Origin: Dryococelus australis
Lineage: Eukaryota > Arthropoda > Insecta > Phasmatodea > Phasmatidae
Reading direction: 5' to 3'
Length of the DNA: 64,000 bases
Assembly (NCBI GenBank): GCA_029891345.1
Contig: CM056993.1
Location: forward strand, 230,545,265 to 230,609,264
This document shows positions 1 through 12,042 of this stretch, piece by piece; positions within the stretch are counted from its first letter, which is position 1; each line of letters begins with the position of its first letter. The notes beneath the pieces were generated by a model that did not search any database, was not told the origin of the DNA, and worked only from the letters and a program-made list of their open reading frames with translations. Made by a program: the position numbers and the translations under genes.

Positions 1-1854
1 TACAAACATGACAACAAAATTTTTCTTTCTTCTACATCAACAATTTTAACAGTCTACGATCTGTCGTCTTTATTAACATCCTATGAAAACGACATAATTT
101 TATGTTATACCTTTCTAGGGCAATAGCCCGAACGCGAACGCCTCCACAACATTGTGACGTGTTTTCTCTAATGACACGAAGCTAAGTGAATAAAACTGTA
201 CCCGGAACCTGCTTATATACTAGCCCAAACCCTTACTCGAAGTACATCGGCACATCCACAGGCATTGTGCCAAATGCTTCTATTTATTTAGGTCCAGGAA
301 ATGTTGGAATGGACAACAGTGGTAGCAGAAATTATTTGGTTTAAACTTCACTTTCTTTTAATATTGATGCATGTTTTGTATTTTGTTTGTGCATCCGAAA
401 AGGTAAATAAATGACTGGAGTTAATGTAAACGCATGGTCTGAATTTATTCCCGATATCGGTGGTTACAAAAATATACTCTACTTTTTAAGAGACATGATG
501 TGGTGCAGTTATATGAGATACACAGACAGAGTGTTAGTTGCTAGCTTTTCCTTTAGTAATGGTTTGAAATTTTACACATGTCTTAGCGTGTTGCTCATAT
601 GCAAAGAATCATACACGAGGAAGGGGGGAGGGGTCCTAGAAAACATAGGGAAATGGATGACTTGTTTTCATATTGGTAATGCTCGTAGAGAGTGCTATAG
701 GTATTACAATATTGGTGTGATGCGCATGCTATAAGAAGAGGAGGTCCACAAGCTCCACCACTCCTGCGGCCGGGCTGCATCCCCCCTCCCTCCAATTATC
801 CCTTTAACCTATATTTTCTTCAGCTGGCCTTGCGGACCTCATGTTCCCAATCTCGAAATGTTCCGTGGTGCGGCCCCCATTTCCAGTTTCGTTTTTGCAA
901 ACTTTCTCTAAAACATCCAATATAGTGGCTTGTATAAGGCCTAACTACTAAACGCAAAAATCGGTCAGTGACATTACAACCTGTCATAAATTAATACACC
1001 TACAAAGTAAAGACAATCGTCTGCTTTATGAGGAACGAAGACATCTCACTGTCCTAGACGACCATAAGAAACGCGTCCTACAGTGCGTTACATGAACAGA
1101 AAAAAGTAGCGACGTCAGATAAAATAAAAGCGTCTAGTTAAACAATTATTTCTGTAGCAGTGTATATTTTTCACCTCCAGCCTCGCGACATCCATCTCAT
1201 CCTCTCCACCACCCCCCGAAGTGATAGTCCATGGTGAGGACCCACAGATCAGCACGGATATCCTTACCATTGGCCAGACTCGGCACAGGTTTGCAGACCT
1301 CTTCCAGGAAGACACCAAGTCTGGAGGAATCTCTTCTCAGCATCCAGCCTCCAGCTCAAATCTCGAAACAAACCAGAAAAAACCTTCGCCATCACTACCA
1401 GCATCCAGTAGAAAGTACCAGCAACAATACTCAGTAGCTTCCAAAATTGAATATTACTTTGCCCTCTTACTCCTCAGTAGGGTCAAAATAAATAACAGAT
1501 CCTGAGTGATTCTACACTATCCCAATGTTTGAAAGAAATTGTTTACATCTTACCCTAATAAAATGGCAACATCCTAAAGTCCTAAATGAATATGAAATAC
1601 CATAGCATGAAATGTGCATGAGTACACTTTAATAACTATATGGGGACGAAACACTATAGAGAAAAGAGCATGAATGGGGAACAGCAGCCCCAAGGTCTTC
1701 TAATATTTTCCCTATAAAAACACAAACCTTAATGATGAAGAACAAATGAAATGATAATTACAAAACATAGTCACTATAGTATTACAGTATATACCATTCG
1801 TAAAATAACTCAACTAATAAGTATTCGTTCCTGTCGTTTCAAAAGACCCTCCTC
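1..1854. other. No identifiable gene
   Basis: AT-rich DNA with small GC-richer islands near 740-830 and 1190-1330. Short open frames occur (for example 411-734 and 1221-1505), but none has a recognisable domain, codon bias or supporting context. The lower-coordinate end of the Ty3/Gypsy element to the right may reach below 1855. A purine-rich stretch on the minus strand near 1845-1858 would suit a polypurine tract before a 3' LTR, but no LTR pair can be shown. Confidence 0.5.
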
Positions 1855-2990
1855 CTACTGGGCGGTACTTAATTTTAATTGAGTAATATGAGCTTTATTA
1901 AAGCTCCCTGGACTGCTTGTATCTTCCAACAAAACAATAACGGATGAGAGAAAATGTTTAAACCGAAATTGACCCATGTACTTTGGCGCCAATTTCGAAG
2001 TGAGTTGTGTAGCCTTGTTACTTAAATAAATTATCTCTAAGAACATTTCATCTCTGTTTTGAAAAGAGACTGAACAACTATTTCAGGTTGTCCTAGAAGC
2101 TGACTTCCTCCAGATCTTTATTACCTATTACTTCACAACCGAAATCACGGAGACTCCATGTATGGATATGAGGATGGAACAAACCCCTTCCGGAAAACCA
2201 CTCGGAGGGCACCTTCTTCTTGGCGCTGCTGATTACATTATTAAACACCAAAGATAATTGATAAAAAGCTATATACCAGTCCTTGTGCATTCAAGTTTGA
2301 AAAGCCCTAAGGCCACCTTTAAATTACTATTATAGCATTCGACCAAATTAGCCTTAATGAAATAAGGAGTTTTCTGAACTTATTTTATACCCGAAGAAAT
2401 GGCAGAGTTTTTCATTTCAGCAGCAATGAAGTAAGAGGTGTTATCTGTCACCATATGGACGGATGTCCCAAAATTCGGAAAGAGTCATTGACTGAGGACT
2501 TTGAAAATCTCTGAGAATTTCTTGAACATAATGAAAGGAAAAATTAAAAATTAACTAAAACTATCAACCACTACTAGTACTGAAGAAAAACGTGATATAG
2601 TTCCGGACAGTGGACCGAAAACCTCTAGATACAGTAGTTCCCAAGGGAACTTGGCTATGGTAGCACTGTAAGGACTTCTAATTTTGGCATTACAAGGTTT
2701 GGCTTTTTGACAAGATTTTCAATTTTTTTGACTAAACCTGGTCAAAATAATCTCTTTAATGCGAGCAACACTTTTGTCCTGACCCAATTGCACACCAAAA
2801 TATATTTTATGATAATACTGTAAAACTGGACCACGAAATACCTTGGGAACAAAAAATTAAATTTCTGAATTCTGGGATCGACATAACCAATAAGACCTTT
2901 ATGAATCTCGTACTGACCACCTTTCCCAGCATCCACATCTGCTTTAATGCTAATGCACTCAGTATCCACTCCCTGATGATGCTGCAATTT
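1855..2990 (-). pseudogene. Integrase region of the Ty3/Gypsy element
   Basis: The zinc-binding HHCC part is eroded; SCQKAKPCNAK near 2690 keeps the C-x2-C half. The catalytic core follows: LEVFGPLSG stands where D.(V/F)GP is expected, so the first acidic residue is Glu. VTDNTSYF retains the second Asp, and NLVECYNSNLK retains the catalytic Glu. The FGREL-like block is SGRGLFHPHIHTWSL. The last open part (1855-2046) reads as the C-terminal module, ending KLAPKYMGQFRFKHFLS and KAHITQLKL, as in 'LAP.Y.GPF.I...KAHVSQLK'. At least three stops and several frame changes separate the pieces. Confidence 0.82.
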
Positions 2991-3040
2991 TAGATAAGCT
3001 TGGAGAAATCTTGTAGAACCCTAGTGTCTTCCATTTCAAA

Positions 3041-3640
3041 CTATACTGGGTTATTATCTTCTTTACTATCTATGGATGAAATCACTAACTCTACCGGTTC
3101 TGTTTCCTTACTACCAGATTGAATCTCTAAATTATCAGGTTGAAGTTGAACTACTGAAATATGGGCCTCGGCCTGAACTACAGCAACTTCATTTGGGTTG
3201 TCTACACAAAAGTAGTCGCAATCAAACATCCACGAGAGAGCATCAGCCACACCATTGTCTGCACCTTTAATATGCTGTACACTAAACTTGAAACGAGTAA
3301 GGTAAACAAGCCACATGGCTAATCTGCCTGCAGGTTTATTGTTCGAAAGAAACCAGCTTAACACCTGGTTGTCGGTGTGCAACTCAAAATCTCCATTCTC
3401 TAAGTAATTAGTGAATTTCTCCATACCGAATATAGCAGTGAGAACTTCTGTCTCGTAGCTAGAAAACTTCTCCTCTGTTGGAGTCAGAAGAATGCTTGCA
3501 TAAGCAACAGGGACTAAGCTTTCACTATTCCGCTGGTAGCACACAGTCTAAAGCCTTTTAACTAGCATCGACTTGGAGAACCAGCAGCTTATCAAAGTGG
3601 GGTAACTATGACACAGGAGGAGTAGGTAATTTTTCATTTA
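3041..3640 (-). pseudogene. RNase H domain of the Ty3/Gypsy element
   Basis: The longest open part (3041-3544, 167 codons) contains PVAYASILLTPTEEKFSSYE, YLENGDFELHTDNQVLSWFL and VQHIKGADNGVADALSWMF. These are the RT-type RNase H blocks: ASR.L..(T/A)E..YS..E, the H-TDN-Q-L strand with its aspartate, and the C-terminal H.(K/R)G..N..ADALSR block, in which the usual Arg is Trp here. The first strand (VLQVDAS) lies upstream at about 3560-3590 in a frame broken by two stops. In the intact element this domain removes the RNA template during reverse transcription. Confidence 0.88.
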
Positions 3641-4136
3641 ATAGAAAAAAAGACCATATTGTTCCTCTCCCCAGATAAAATCCATCCCTTTCCTCTTAAG
3701 GGCATTTAAAGTTTCGGAGATATTTGCAAAATTTGGTATACACGCTGAATAATACCGACCTTTCCAGAAAAAACATCGAACCCTTCTTTGATTTTTTGGC
3801 ACTTGGAAATTTTCAATTGGCTGGATTTTCTCGGGATCCTTTATCAGCCTTCCCTCTGCAATTACTAACCTAAGATACCTGATGTAGGTTTTCGGCCAAG
3901 TGACCGTTTCTGGGTTTACTGTAAGCCCTGACTCCCTCAAAGAATGTTAAAAGAGATGAAGGTTTTTAATTTGTTCCACGAAGGTCTCAATGTAGACACA
4001 CACATAATCGATATAGGTAAATAGAAATTCTTATTGGAATTTGTGCAAAATGTGAAATTGTACTCTTGCTATTGCCTGTGGTACACAGTTCACTCCCATG
4101 GGTAATGTTTTCCACTGGTATTGTCCCCCAGGTGCT
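3638..4136 (-). pseudogene. Reverse transcriptase C-terminal part (Ty3/Gypsy)
   Basis: The frame opens with the palm sequence APGGQYQWKTLPMG, equivalent to the conserved GQYQ(W/F)..(M/L)P.G block. The catalytic Y-x-D-D box follows, degraded to TYIDYVCVY, so the second aspartate is lost. The connection region has RESGLTVNPETV, SEGRL-like IAEGRLIKDPEK and IPNFANISETLNALKRKG, all typical of arthropod Gypsy pol. A stop lies just before the YIDY box and another just before RESGLT. The fingers and the first catalytic aspartate are missing through truncation. No activity is possible. Confidence 0.85.
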
Positions 4137-4361
4137 AAATTTATTTTATGCAAAATTAAATACATTCCTATGTTATATGTAATCTATACATAATTATATA
4201 TGTCACATATTCTATTCATAATTATGTATATTCTTATATTATCATGATAGTATCTGAGTGTTTTCTTCTGGGGCGAACGAGCACTTTGATTTTCTCAGAT
4301 TGCCCCCTTACTGCGAAGATTAAATTTCGAATACAAAGGCCTGCCTTTAACCTCGACGACC
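4137..4361. other. AT-rich spacer
   Basis: About 225 bp, dominated by TATAT words with near-repeats of 'acatattctat..tcataattatgtat' around 4150-4240. It separates the truncated retroelement from the zinc-finger relic. Nothing else is visible. Confidence 0.5.
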
Positions 4362-4475
4362 ATGGAATCGCGAGCTGCATCATCTCTAAATGGTTGCCAC
4401 CGGTGCCGATTCTGCGATCGAGTTTTACCCTATGGTCAAAATGCTCGACAGCATGAGAGGGTGGTCTTTAAGTAG
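4362..4475 (+). pseudogene. Zinc-finger-like fragment (37 codons)
   Basis: An ATG at 4362 opens a 37-codon frame containing CHRCRFCDRVLPYGQNARQH. This has C-x2-C-x12-H spacing with an aromatic residue and an N-A-R-x-H helix, as in C2H2 or C2HC fingers, but the last ligand is not found before the stop. The same finger style (C..CG.TYSKSNSAR.H) occurs 1.5 kb downstream at 5836, so both may be parts of one decayed gene spanning 4.4-6.5 kb. A short chance ORF is possible. Confidence 0.4.
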
Positions 4476-4892
4476 AGTCCTTTTCGAACACGCGATGACC
4501 AATTGGGAAACATGATGGTGGCCTGTCCTGGTGCTGCATTGTTCAGTACAAAGTCATAGTTGTGCATCGACCAATGGAGAAACGTAGTGGCAGCCTGCTG
4601 TAGTTCTAGGAACTTTTATTGCAAAGTGTAAACAAAGTTTACCCAGGAAGCGAAAAAAGTATACCGAGGGACCTGGATATATACTTTTTTTAAAGCGAGA
4701 TTATTAAATAAAATGTTAACCTTTCAACTTTTGGAGTTAGACATTATAATTTTTTTTTAATATGGCAGATTAATTTTAACTTGTGACACACACACACCAA
4801 CATTCAGAGTCCAACATATTCCAATTTGCCGACTAACCCCAAAATGAACTCAAAATGATGCGAAAATGACCTAAAAGTGACCACAAAATTAT

Positions 4893-4966
4893 TCCACCAC
4901 ACCACCAACAACATCACCACTACCACCATCATCACTACCATCACTATTACCACCACCACTCCCACC
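4893..4966 (+). repeat. (ACC/ATC)n low-complexity tract
   Basis: Imperfect trinucleotide tract of CAC, ACC and ATC words, which would encode a Thr/Ile-rich peptide on the plus strand and Val/Met on the minus strand. The open frames overlapping it are a by-product of the repeat. Confidence 0.75.
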
Positions 4967-5201
4967 TTATGTGATTGGACAAATGCAATCACGAGGCAAC
5001 TCGGTGATTGGCTAATCGGTGTCCGAACAATGTGGTGTGATGCGATTGGTTCAGAGTCAATATTACGCCATAGCTTACTGGTACATTATAAGCAGTAGGT
5101 AGGTAGTCTGAGGGAATTAGTTTGGCAGCAGCTGTCGTGAAAGGTGGATCGTCTCGGCTAACTTCTGCAGATTCACATCTAAGTGTTATCCTGCATCTTC
5201 G

Positions 5202-5627
5202 ATGTCTACGGGCACTCTAGAGAAACCAATGGTAGCTATGGCAGTGCCATCGACTTCTTCGGGAGTGGTACAAGCAGTGAAATTGACTTCTTCAGGCATG
5301 GTGCCGAGAGCACCATCGACTTCTTCGGATGGGTCACCTAGCGCAGTGCAGCCATCGACGACTTCAGGCATGACGTCGACTTCGCTATCAACCTCTTCGG
5401 TTGGGCCACCTACAGCAGCTCTATTTACATCGCGACCGAAGTCAACAGTGTCAAGACTTCAATGCATGTGCTTTGATGAAGCCTTTGCGGATAGTAGCTA
5501 TGTTAGACTAATTGAAAAGCATAATTATAAAGCGAACCTGCTCCTCATGGCACATAAGTCTGAGAAGTGCCTTCGTTTGTTTGCTCGTATTGACACTCTA
5601 TATATAAATCCGAAAATATGTAAATGA
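5202..5627 (+). pseudogene. Ser/Thr-rich ORF with degenerate zinc finger
   Basis: A 141-codon open frame. Residues 15-75 are Ser/Thr/Pro-rich, made from in-frame repeats of a 'tcgacttcttcgg' word that yield PSTSSG-like motifs. Residues 85-110 read RLQCMCFDEAFADSSYVRLI followed by EKHN, resembling a C2H2 finger in which Cys spacing has collapsed to C-x-C and one His is lost. A further short ORF with Cys residues starts at 5656, and finger and C-terminal domain fragments continue to 6494. I read this as one exon-like piece of a broken zinc-finger gene, possibly from a mobile or viral-like element, rather than a working host gene. The frame kept open across the repeats is the best sign of former coding. 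Confidence 0.45.
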
Positions 5628-5815
5628 CTTGTTCCTCCCCCAGTAAAACAAAAATATGTATTGTCGTCGCTACAAACCTGTGAAGGATTTTACAAGTACT
5701 GCTGTTTGCAATGATGATGTAAACATGCCATCGCAACCTTGTACAGTAAGTGATGATGCAATAGTGCTAACATCAGTAAGTGAGGATGTGCATGTGGACG
5801 ATATGGGCAATTAGC

Positions 5816-6100
5816 TGACAATATCGGGTCGATTGTGTCGCTACTGTGGTGAGACCTACAGTAAAAGTAACAGTGCGTAGAAACACAAGAAGAGTGGTAA
5901 ATGCAGGAAGAAGACAGGATGGTCTTATTGGACTCTTGCCTGTCACAAGGGTAGTCGTAATCTCACATCTTATGAAGGAACAGGTGGTCCAGACAACATG
6001 CGATGTGAAATACATAACGATCAGAGAAAACTATGTTATTAGTCATATAACAACCATGATGAACAGTGTAAACCTCATGCTAGAAAATCTGTCCATGTTC
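5816..6100 (+). pseudogene. C2HC zinc-finger fragment with an in-frame stop
   Basis: In the frame through 5836 the sequence reads LCRYCGETYSKSNSA, a stop, then KHKKSGKC. Spacing is C-x2-C-x12-H-x6-C, with a TAG (about 5876) where an Arg would be expected. Downstream in the same frame are more Cys/His residues (MRCEIHNDQRKLCY, stop, SYNNHDEQCKPH). The overlapping open frame at 5846-6169 is out of register with the finger and is probably a shadow. Function unknown; nucleic-acid binding would be expected of the intact finger. Confidence 0.5.
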
Positions 6101-6191
6101 TTGGCAAACCTAATGCTAATGGATTTTTCTAAAGCAATCTGCATTCAGATTATGTTGGTCCTAATCTGACAGCTTCGTCGAAAGATGTTTG

Positions 6192-6494
6192 CTCGTTCCT
6201 GTCGAGTATGAAAAAAAATCAATAAAGCAATTTACAGAAGAGATTGAAATAACATAGCTGGAATGTATCTACTCGAAACCAGAACATAACCGGGACGAAC
6301 ATTGCAGAATGGCATTCAAGACCCAGAATATACCACTAAGTAATGTATATGACATCAAAAATTTTGTAGATGATTATATACAAAATGTATGTTGCGAGGG
6401 AGAAGAAATGATGACGATGGGTTCGGGCTGGACCCTCGATTCGGCAGAAAGTCTGAAGCTGAGAACGAGTGCATACCAACCTCTTTCAAAATAA
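6192..6494 (+). pseudogene. GSGWTL-type conserved domain fragment
   Basis: In frame with the ATG at 6309, open sequence runs upstream to 6192 with one TAG near 6257. It contains KKSIKQFTEEIEI, then after the stop LECIYSKPEHN, MAFKTQNIP, a variable acidic helix, and GSGWTLDSAESLKLR ending YQPLSK. From memory, the series 'F.T....GSGW.L.....L.....Y.PL' marks long arthropod proteins that combine N-terminal zinc fingers with polinton-like DNA polymerase/endonuclease regions or related mobile-element ORFs. The finger fragments just upstream fit that architecture. The normal continuation after Y.PL is missing because the frame stops at 6494. Family assignment has not been checked by search. Confidence 0.5.
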
Positions 6495-6561
6495 TGTGAT
6501 GTGCTCTTCCTGCCTTCGAAAAAAATCATCGCCAAGAAATATTTGTTTGTACAATTTTGTA

Positions 6562-6567
6562 AATAAA
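6562..6567 (+). promoter_or_regulatory. Candidate polyadenylation signal AATAAA
   Basis: AATAAA lies 68 bp after the stop of the GSGWTL frame, in an AT-rich tail. It is suitably placed to end the zinc-finger relic's transcript, but this hexamer is common in DNA this AT-rich. Confidence 0.3.
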
Positions 6568-7079
6568 AAATATTTTTTAATGATGTTGCGTTTTATTTAT
6601 TTTATATAAAATAATTTTAAATACAAATAATTTTAAATAACACTCACATTTAAGAATATGTACTTTATGTACTTTATTTACTTTGCAGGAATGGTCAATG
6701 TCACCATTCGGTACAAGCTGAAAGCAAGCCACATAATTTTAAATTAACACCTCCTATATGTTGAAATTAGAACATAATATGGAAGGTGCCGATAGAACAA
6801 TATATTCTTAAAAATATATAAGTAAATACTACTGTCATCTGGTGGGCAAATTAATACTATAACGTCACCTAGGCGTTAAAAACATATAAAATCCATTATT
6901 GTAGTCGAACAAAGTTGGGAAACAACCTCCATTAATGCATAGACAAATGATATACGAAAAAGAAAACCATAATGGTGGCATACGATAGAATGTGTACTGG
7001 CGAGGGTGTCAGTCGTCTGCTGCGAGTGGTTTTGGGGGAATATTTGGAAGTGTAAGTATTAAGATTTTTTAAAATAATA
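6568..7079. other. AT-rich DNA, no gene
   Basis: Contains a word 'ggtcaatgtcaccattcgg' near 6693 and AT runs. No feature can be supported. Confidence 0.5.
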
Positions 7080-7560
7080 AATTTATTATAATTTGTTAAT
7101 AATACATGTTTCACAAATTTTTAGGATATTTAAGAATTAAAAAAATTGTTTATGGATATTTGATTGTGTTCAAGGTTATTTTATAATATTAAATTTTTAA
7201 CTCGTTTTAAATATTTTGTCACTTATTTTAACAATAAATTTTTGATATATTTTTTTGGAGATTTTTTAATATTTAAAATATTTTTGGATTTCTAGGGTTA
7301 AAGGTCAAAGATAAATGGTTAAAGTCGAAGGTCACGGGTCCTCAGTCCTGCTCTTCTGGCTTGGAGCCGCAAATCATTCTCTTCTGCTCTGGGGAAAATG
7401 GGAATTATTTAGAGAAGTTTTTAAGGAAAAAGGGAAATTCCAACATGGCGGCCGGCCGGCTGCTAGTTCCTATCCCGGATCCTGTTATGCCTGAACCAAC
7501 TAAATCTTACTACTGTTGTTTATTTGAAATTGAGGAACAGTTATGCTGCAGGAACGAATA
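7080..7560 (+). repeat. Dispersed repeat with AGGTCA half-sites (copy 1)
   Basis: An AT-rich arm (7080-7285) leads into a block with repeated AGGTCA/AAGGTCA words (about 7297-7345), then a segment with CATGGCGGCCGG. The same order, reverse-complemented, is at 24083-24470, and a weaker copy is at about 21395-21610. Shared order across three copies makes this a dispersed family rather than local low complexity. The open frame over 7361-7561 looks incidental. Confidence 0.5.
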
Positions 7561-8660
7561 AATATCACAAGAAATAAATTTAGAAAGAAGAACAGAGTAC
7601 AGTTAACTAGCAGAAGTTCTAGAATTTATTCACATATGTATGATCGCAAAAACAAAGATTTTAAAGGCAAGCAAAAATGCGAACTATTTTTTAACACTGG
7701 CAATAATTTTCAACGCAATATCACAATCTGTAACGAAAATCCATTATTTACCAACACCGCCAACTGAGGTCAGACTCGTCGCAAAATTACATTGGCAAAA
7801 CCAATATATAAATATTCAATTGTGAATCAAATTCGCACAAGAACTCAGTTCGTTTGTGAACCCACCATTACTCCAGACGTCATGAATGCCACTGCTGCCA
7901 ACTAAATATTAGGTGGCAGCCAATAAAGACTTTTTTAAATTTAGGCTACCAATATATTATTGAGCACTTAACTACTCTTAGTACTTGTCAATCCGCCTGT
8001 TATTGTGCACTACAGTCAGTTTTGTGCGAGCATTAAACTTTCGCCTTGGAAAGCATCAACCGAATAGTTTCTGTAACCACTAACATATATTTTCTTTCAG
8101 TGCATTATTAATTAAATATAGCATGCCAAATCTGCAACAAAAGCATCATGGGGTCACCGAAAAAAAAGAGAGGCAAGACTAATATTAAGGAGATAGGTAG
8201 TAGGCCTGATGATGTTCACACAGGATTTAGTTAGAAAAGGAAAACTGTTAACAGGAAACTGCATTGTGCAAAGCTATAACATTTACGCCATACAATCAAG
8301 AATAAGAGGTACGTTGTATTTTATGGGCAGGGAGGCCCGTGAACAGTATAATGCTAGGCTCCGTACAGATTCTGCGACATGCGGGAACTAAAGCCAAGTT
8401 AAAGTGAGAAGGCTCGTAGAACCCTCCTTACAGTATGGACATTTCATCGAGCTGCAACTGCTATTGATTGTTGCACCGAAGAATAAGTAGCTAAAAGGTG
8501 GCAGACTTCAACAAATGCAGGCCTAAATGAAGCGGTCACTCACTTTCACACCAGCTAGGAAGTAACTTTCAAGAGCGTGGAATTATTGGGCTCGTCACAT
8601 AACGAGGCATATCTCTAAATACTGGAGCGCAGTGAAGAGGCCTGGGCGACTCCTAATTTA
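7561..8660. other. No identifiable gene
   Basis: Mixed AT-rich DNA. An ATG at 8148 opens a 28-codon Lys-rich frame (MGSPKKKRGKTN) resembling a nuclear-localisation-like peptide, but it ends at a TAG and has no recognisable continuation. A short inverted pair (gccactgctgcc / ggtggcagcc) sits near 7888-7922. Confidence 0.4.
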
Positions 8661-8850
8661 GAGGTCTTGTGATTCGATGAGGGTGAAGCGAGGTGAGTTT
8701 GGAGCAGGGCCGGGACGCAACGGTTGGGGAAACTGGATATCCCCGAGACAACCCGTCGACCAGCGGCATCGTCCTGCATGATTCTCACATGCGGAAATCC
8801 GGAAATGGGTCCGGTGCACTTTGTTCTAGCCCCTAAGCCACGAGCGGCCC
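8661..8850 (-). mobile_element. tRNA-derived SINE, family A (copy 1)
   Basis: Runs from 'gaggtcttg.gattcgatgagggtgaagcg' to a decayed tRNA-like head near 8850. It shares the order GAGGTC(C/T)TGAG - GATGAGGGTGA - GATCCCCGAGA - CCAGCGGCATCGTCC - TCTCACATGCG - AAATCCGG with the copies at 34.1, 41.3, 44.2 and 49.7 kb. The B-box is damaged here. Pol III transcription of the intact family would start at the tRNA-like end, so this copy lies on the minus strand. Confidence 0.7.
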
Positions 8851-11800
8851 CTCTAAATACTGGCGAAACATGTTTATAAAATCTACTATTACTTACGTAT
8901 GTATGTTTATCTTTATTACTTATGTGTGTTTTGTCTCCTCACATAGTAAATTTTCGTTCACTTCAACATTACAATAGCAAATGCTACAAAACATTAAACC
9001 GTTCTTTAAGTATAGAAAATTTAAGCTACTTTCAATAACTCTCACAACTCGAAGAAAGTAATAAAATTAACGTCTAAATCACTTCACTCGTTCTTGCAGT
9101 ATAATTTAAATTGGCATTTTTACCGAGTTTATTAGTTTGAGCAAACAATTGAAAGTCATTTTTACAACTCTATAATAGCATATTAACTAAACATATGAAA
9201 TTCAATGTATTTTTACGGCCTGGCTTGTTACAGTAGGTTGTGTCAATAACAGAGAGGATTATTTCAAAGGGAGAAAAATTCATTAGCACCGAAATTGCGA
9301 CATGTTACATTTCGTACACAACTTAACATTCGCTGACTCATGCAATGGAAGTGGCGTTCTGGTTGTAATTGGAATGTGCTGAATATCATGAGACATGTAG
9401 TTGTAGATCTTCCTTGTATCAGGATAACAATTTTTACATACACCGGATACTTGTGACCAGAAGTTGCTCACGGGTTTGATGATTTGCCAAGTTATTATTC
9501 AATTAGTGCACTCGATTGTCTGATACTCAAAGTATCATCGTTACTGATACATAGTAAAACAAAGAATCAATGCTATTCTATAACGAGAAGTCGTATCGTA
9601 TTTAAGAACGTAGAAGACGGGGCAAGGAGCTAAATAAAACACACCTCTCTCATGCAACGGACGGGTACAGTAAGTAGTGAAACTGCATCTTTCGGTACCA
9701 CGCACAGAAGGCATTCTCTACTCAGGAGCCGCCAAGGCAAAATTTCCTCACTTAATATCGTAGGATGTGAATTATTGTCTTGTCTATACATTGGTTTTAG
9801 TTTTTAACTGATTGTGTGAATGATTTTGTTACATTTTATTACGATTATTGGGATAAAATGTCTGGTTATGTAGTTATTCTCAAATGTTATGTAATCTAGG
9901 ATTTCTAACTAGAATGTTTTGAATTTTCGCAGCTAGACTAAGGTTTACTGCATAGAGTAGTAATAGCCGTGAACGTTGATCAGTAACTCGTTACATCCGC
10001 TACAAGGTAATTTTTTTAAGCCATTTAAAATTTGGACACTTTACGATTTATCACAAATATTACCAGAATTAAGTAAAACTGACTATTTTTACAACCTTTT
10101 ATTTAACCTACTTTGTATGCACTGTAGGTGTCTGTCCGACCTGTATGCACTGAACTGGCGTGCAGTCAGCCTGTAACGCATCACTGTTCGTCAGGTTACA
10201 GCCCAAAGTGTGGAAGGAATCATCAGTGTTTAACTTAATATTTTTAGTCCCACTAATTATTTTTATTATTAATATATATGTATACTATTTATATATTCAC
10301 GAGTATGTAAATGTATGAATAGTCTACCTATATAATAAGAAGAAAAAAATTGTTGGGACTAAAAAGTGAAAGATAAATTAGCTGTAAAGAAACTTTTAAA
10401 TACAAACTTTTATTTATAAATGCGCTAAAAAGAAAATAATAACTATAGTAGTTACGGAATTTGTATAGCTTGGCGAGAATAGCTAAGCTCTTTACGCAAG
10501 ATATGTGCTTATTACGCTTACGGAAATGAGGTATACGTAATATATTGCGGAAATTTTGATTTATTAAAAAATAAATTAATACAAACGTATCAACTAGTAG
10601 TAAAGTTTGCTACGGCTGTTCGACCACAGCTTACAAGTTCAACAAATTCTGTAACTACTTTAATTATTTTTCTCTTTTTAGTGCATTTATAAATAAAAGG
10701 TTGGCTTTAAAAGTTTTTTGCAGTTAATTAATTTATATTTGTAAAAGATGTTCTCTCAGCTTGGACTGTGAAAGGGGTTTTATGTTTGGAGTGGTTTATT
10801 TAAAAAATGTTATGCGCCTAAAATAAACAGCCATGCGAGTATTAACGGCAGATTTATTTTATGTTTAGAAACAGGCAAAAACTGTAAACATGGAAGATAT
10901 GTGACAATGTTTACGTGTAACAACAACAAGTGCAGTTTCTTTGCAAGCTGCCAGCATTTTAATGAATAATTTCAACGTACGAAAATTGTTTGCCACCAGT
11001 ACACATGAAGTATGGTAATATTTTAACTGTTTGCAAGTTTCTTCACTTTTCGTCATTTAAATAGTAAGTCCACTTTAATATTGACAATAAACAGGTATTC
11101 CTCGATCAGACACGTGTTGTGTATACAAGAGTCAATATTTGAGAAACGACTGAGTAGCCATATTAACTTTCTTTGAACAGTATAGGAGTCGAATGTGTAT
11201 ATTTACTGTATTCTCTAGTTTCTTGTTATCGAAAATGACACCCCTTACTTGTAGATCGAAGAAAGAAATTCAAAGGATAATAATCATCCAAGGTAAGTGT
11301 CGATATTTTAGAATGTACGAATTGAAATCATGAAAGGGAAACATTCTAATCCGATATTTACACACTAAAAGAGAACTGTTACATTATAACTGCAATACTA
11401 AATATTGAATAACATAGTCTTTCGATCAAATATATCACGCGTCACATTTCGATTGCGTAGTTCTTGGACATGGAGGAATTATAAACCTATAGTTGGTTCG
11501 CAGCAGGCACGGCAACAGAGGAAAGACGGACGTCGGCGAGCTTCAAGTTTGGGGAGGACAATTAGCCAGGTCACCAGACCCGACACCCCGGCTCCGAGAC
11601 ACACAGCAACAGCAATCCCTGCGTTATTACTGTGGGTGGAGGTGGAATGAAGGGGGTGGCAGCCGATTAGGCCCCGGCGTTCAAGCATGGTAATAAGGCC
11701 CGCAGCTATTCCTAATGTCGCGGCTTAGTTATACATGGCCACTTTGTGGGAGGTGTACCCGCTGTAAGGAGCTGATACAGCTGCTGGGGGCAACAGTGTT

Positions 11801-12042
11801 CTTAGAGCCTCAAGTTCTCACACCTGCTCGAGGCAAGCAGGCTCTTCAATTCATTGCCCGCCGTTTCATGCCTTCAAGAATATTACTGAAACTAATAACA
11901 CTGCTTCTGATGCTATCATTTAGACGCCGCTTTTAATGCTATGTTAGCTCTAAGTTTGCATCCATATTTTAATGTGATATAGCATATAATCAAAAGAAAA
12001 CTCATAATAGGATGTAGCTCACACTAAAACTGTCTTTAAATG

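Larger units (their letters stand above)
1855..4136 (-). mobile_element. 5'-truncated Ty3/Gypsy LTR retrotransposon, pol only
   Basis: Reading the minus strand from 4136 down to 1855, pol domains appear in Ty3/Gypsy order: reverse transcriptase with connection region, RNase H, then integrase with its C-terminal module. This order separates it from Ty1/Copia, where integrase comes first. Gag, protease and the N-terminal half of RT are absent; above 4140 the sequence changes abruptly to AT-rich DNA, so the copy is truncated at its 5' end. Several in-frame stops and frameshifts break the frame, so the element is dead. It is a different copy and subfamily from the LTR element at 56.4-59.1 kb, which lies on the other strand and keeps gag instead. 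Confidence 0.85.

Noticed and set aside
411..734. 107-codon open frame on the plus strand
   Set aside because: No domain, no exon signals, and length within chance expectation for 64 kb of six-frame reading.
1115..1505. Overlapping frames on both strands near 1.2 kb
   Set aside because: No domain on either strand, and they shadow each other.
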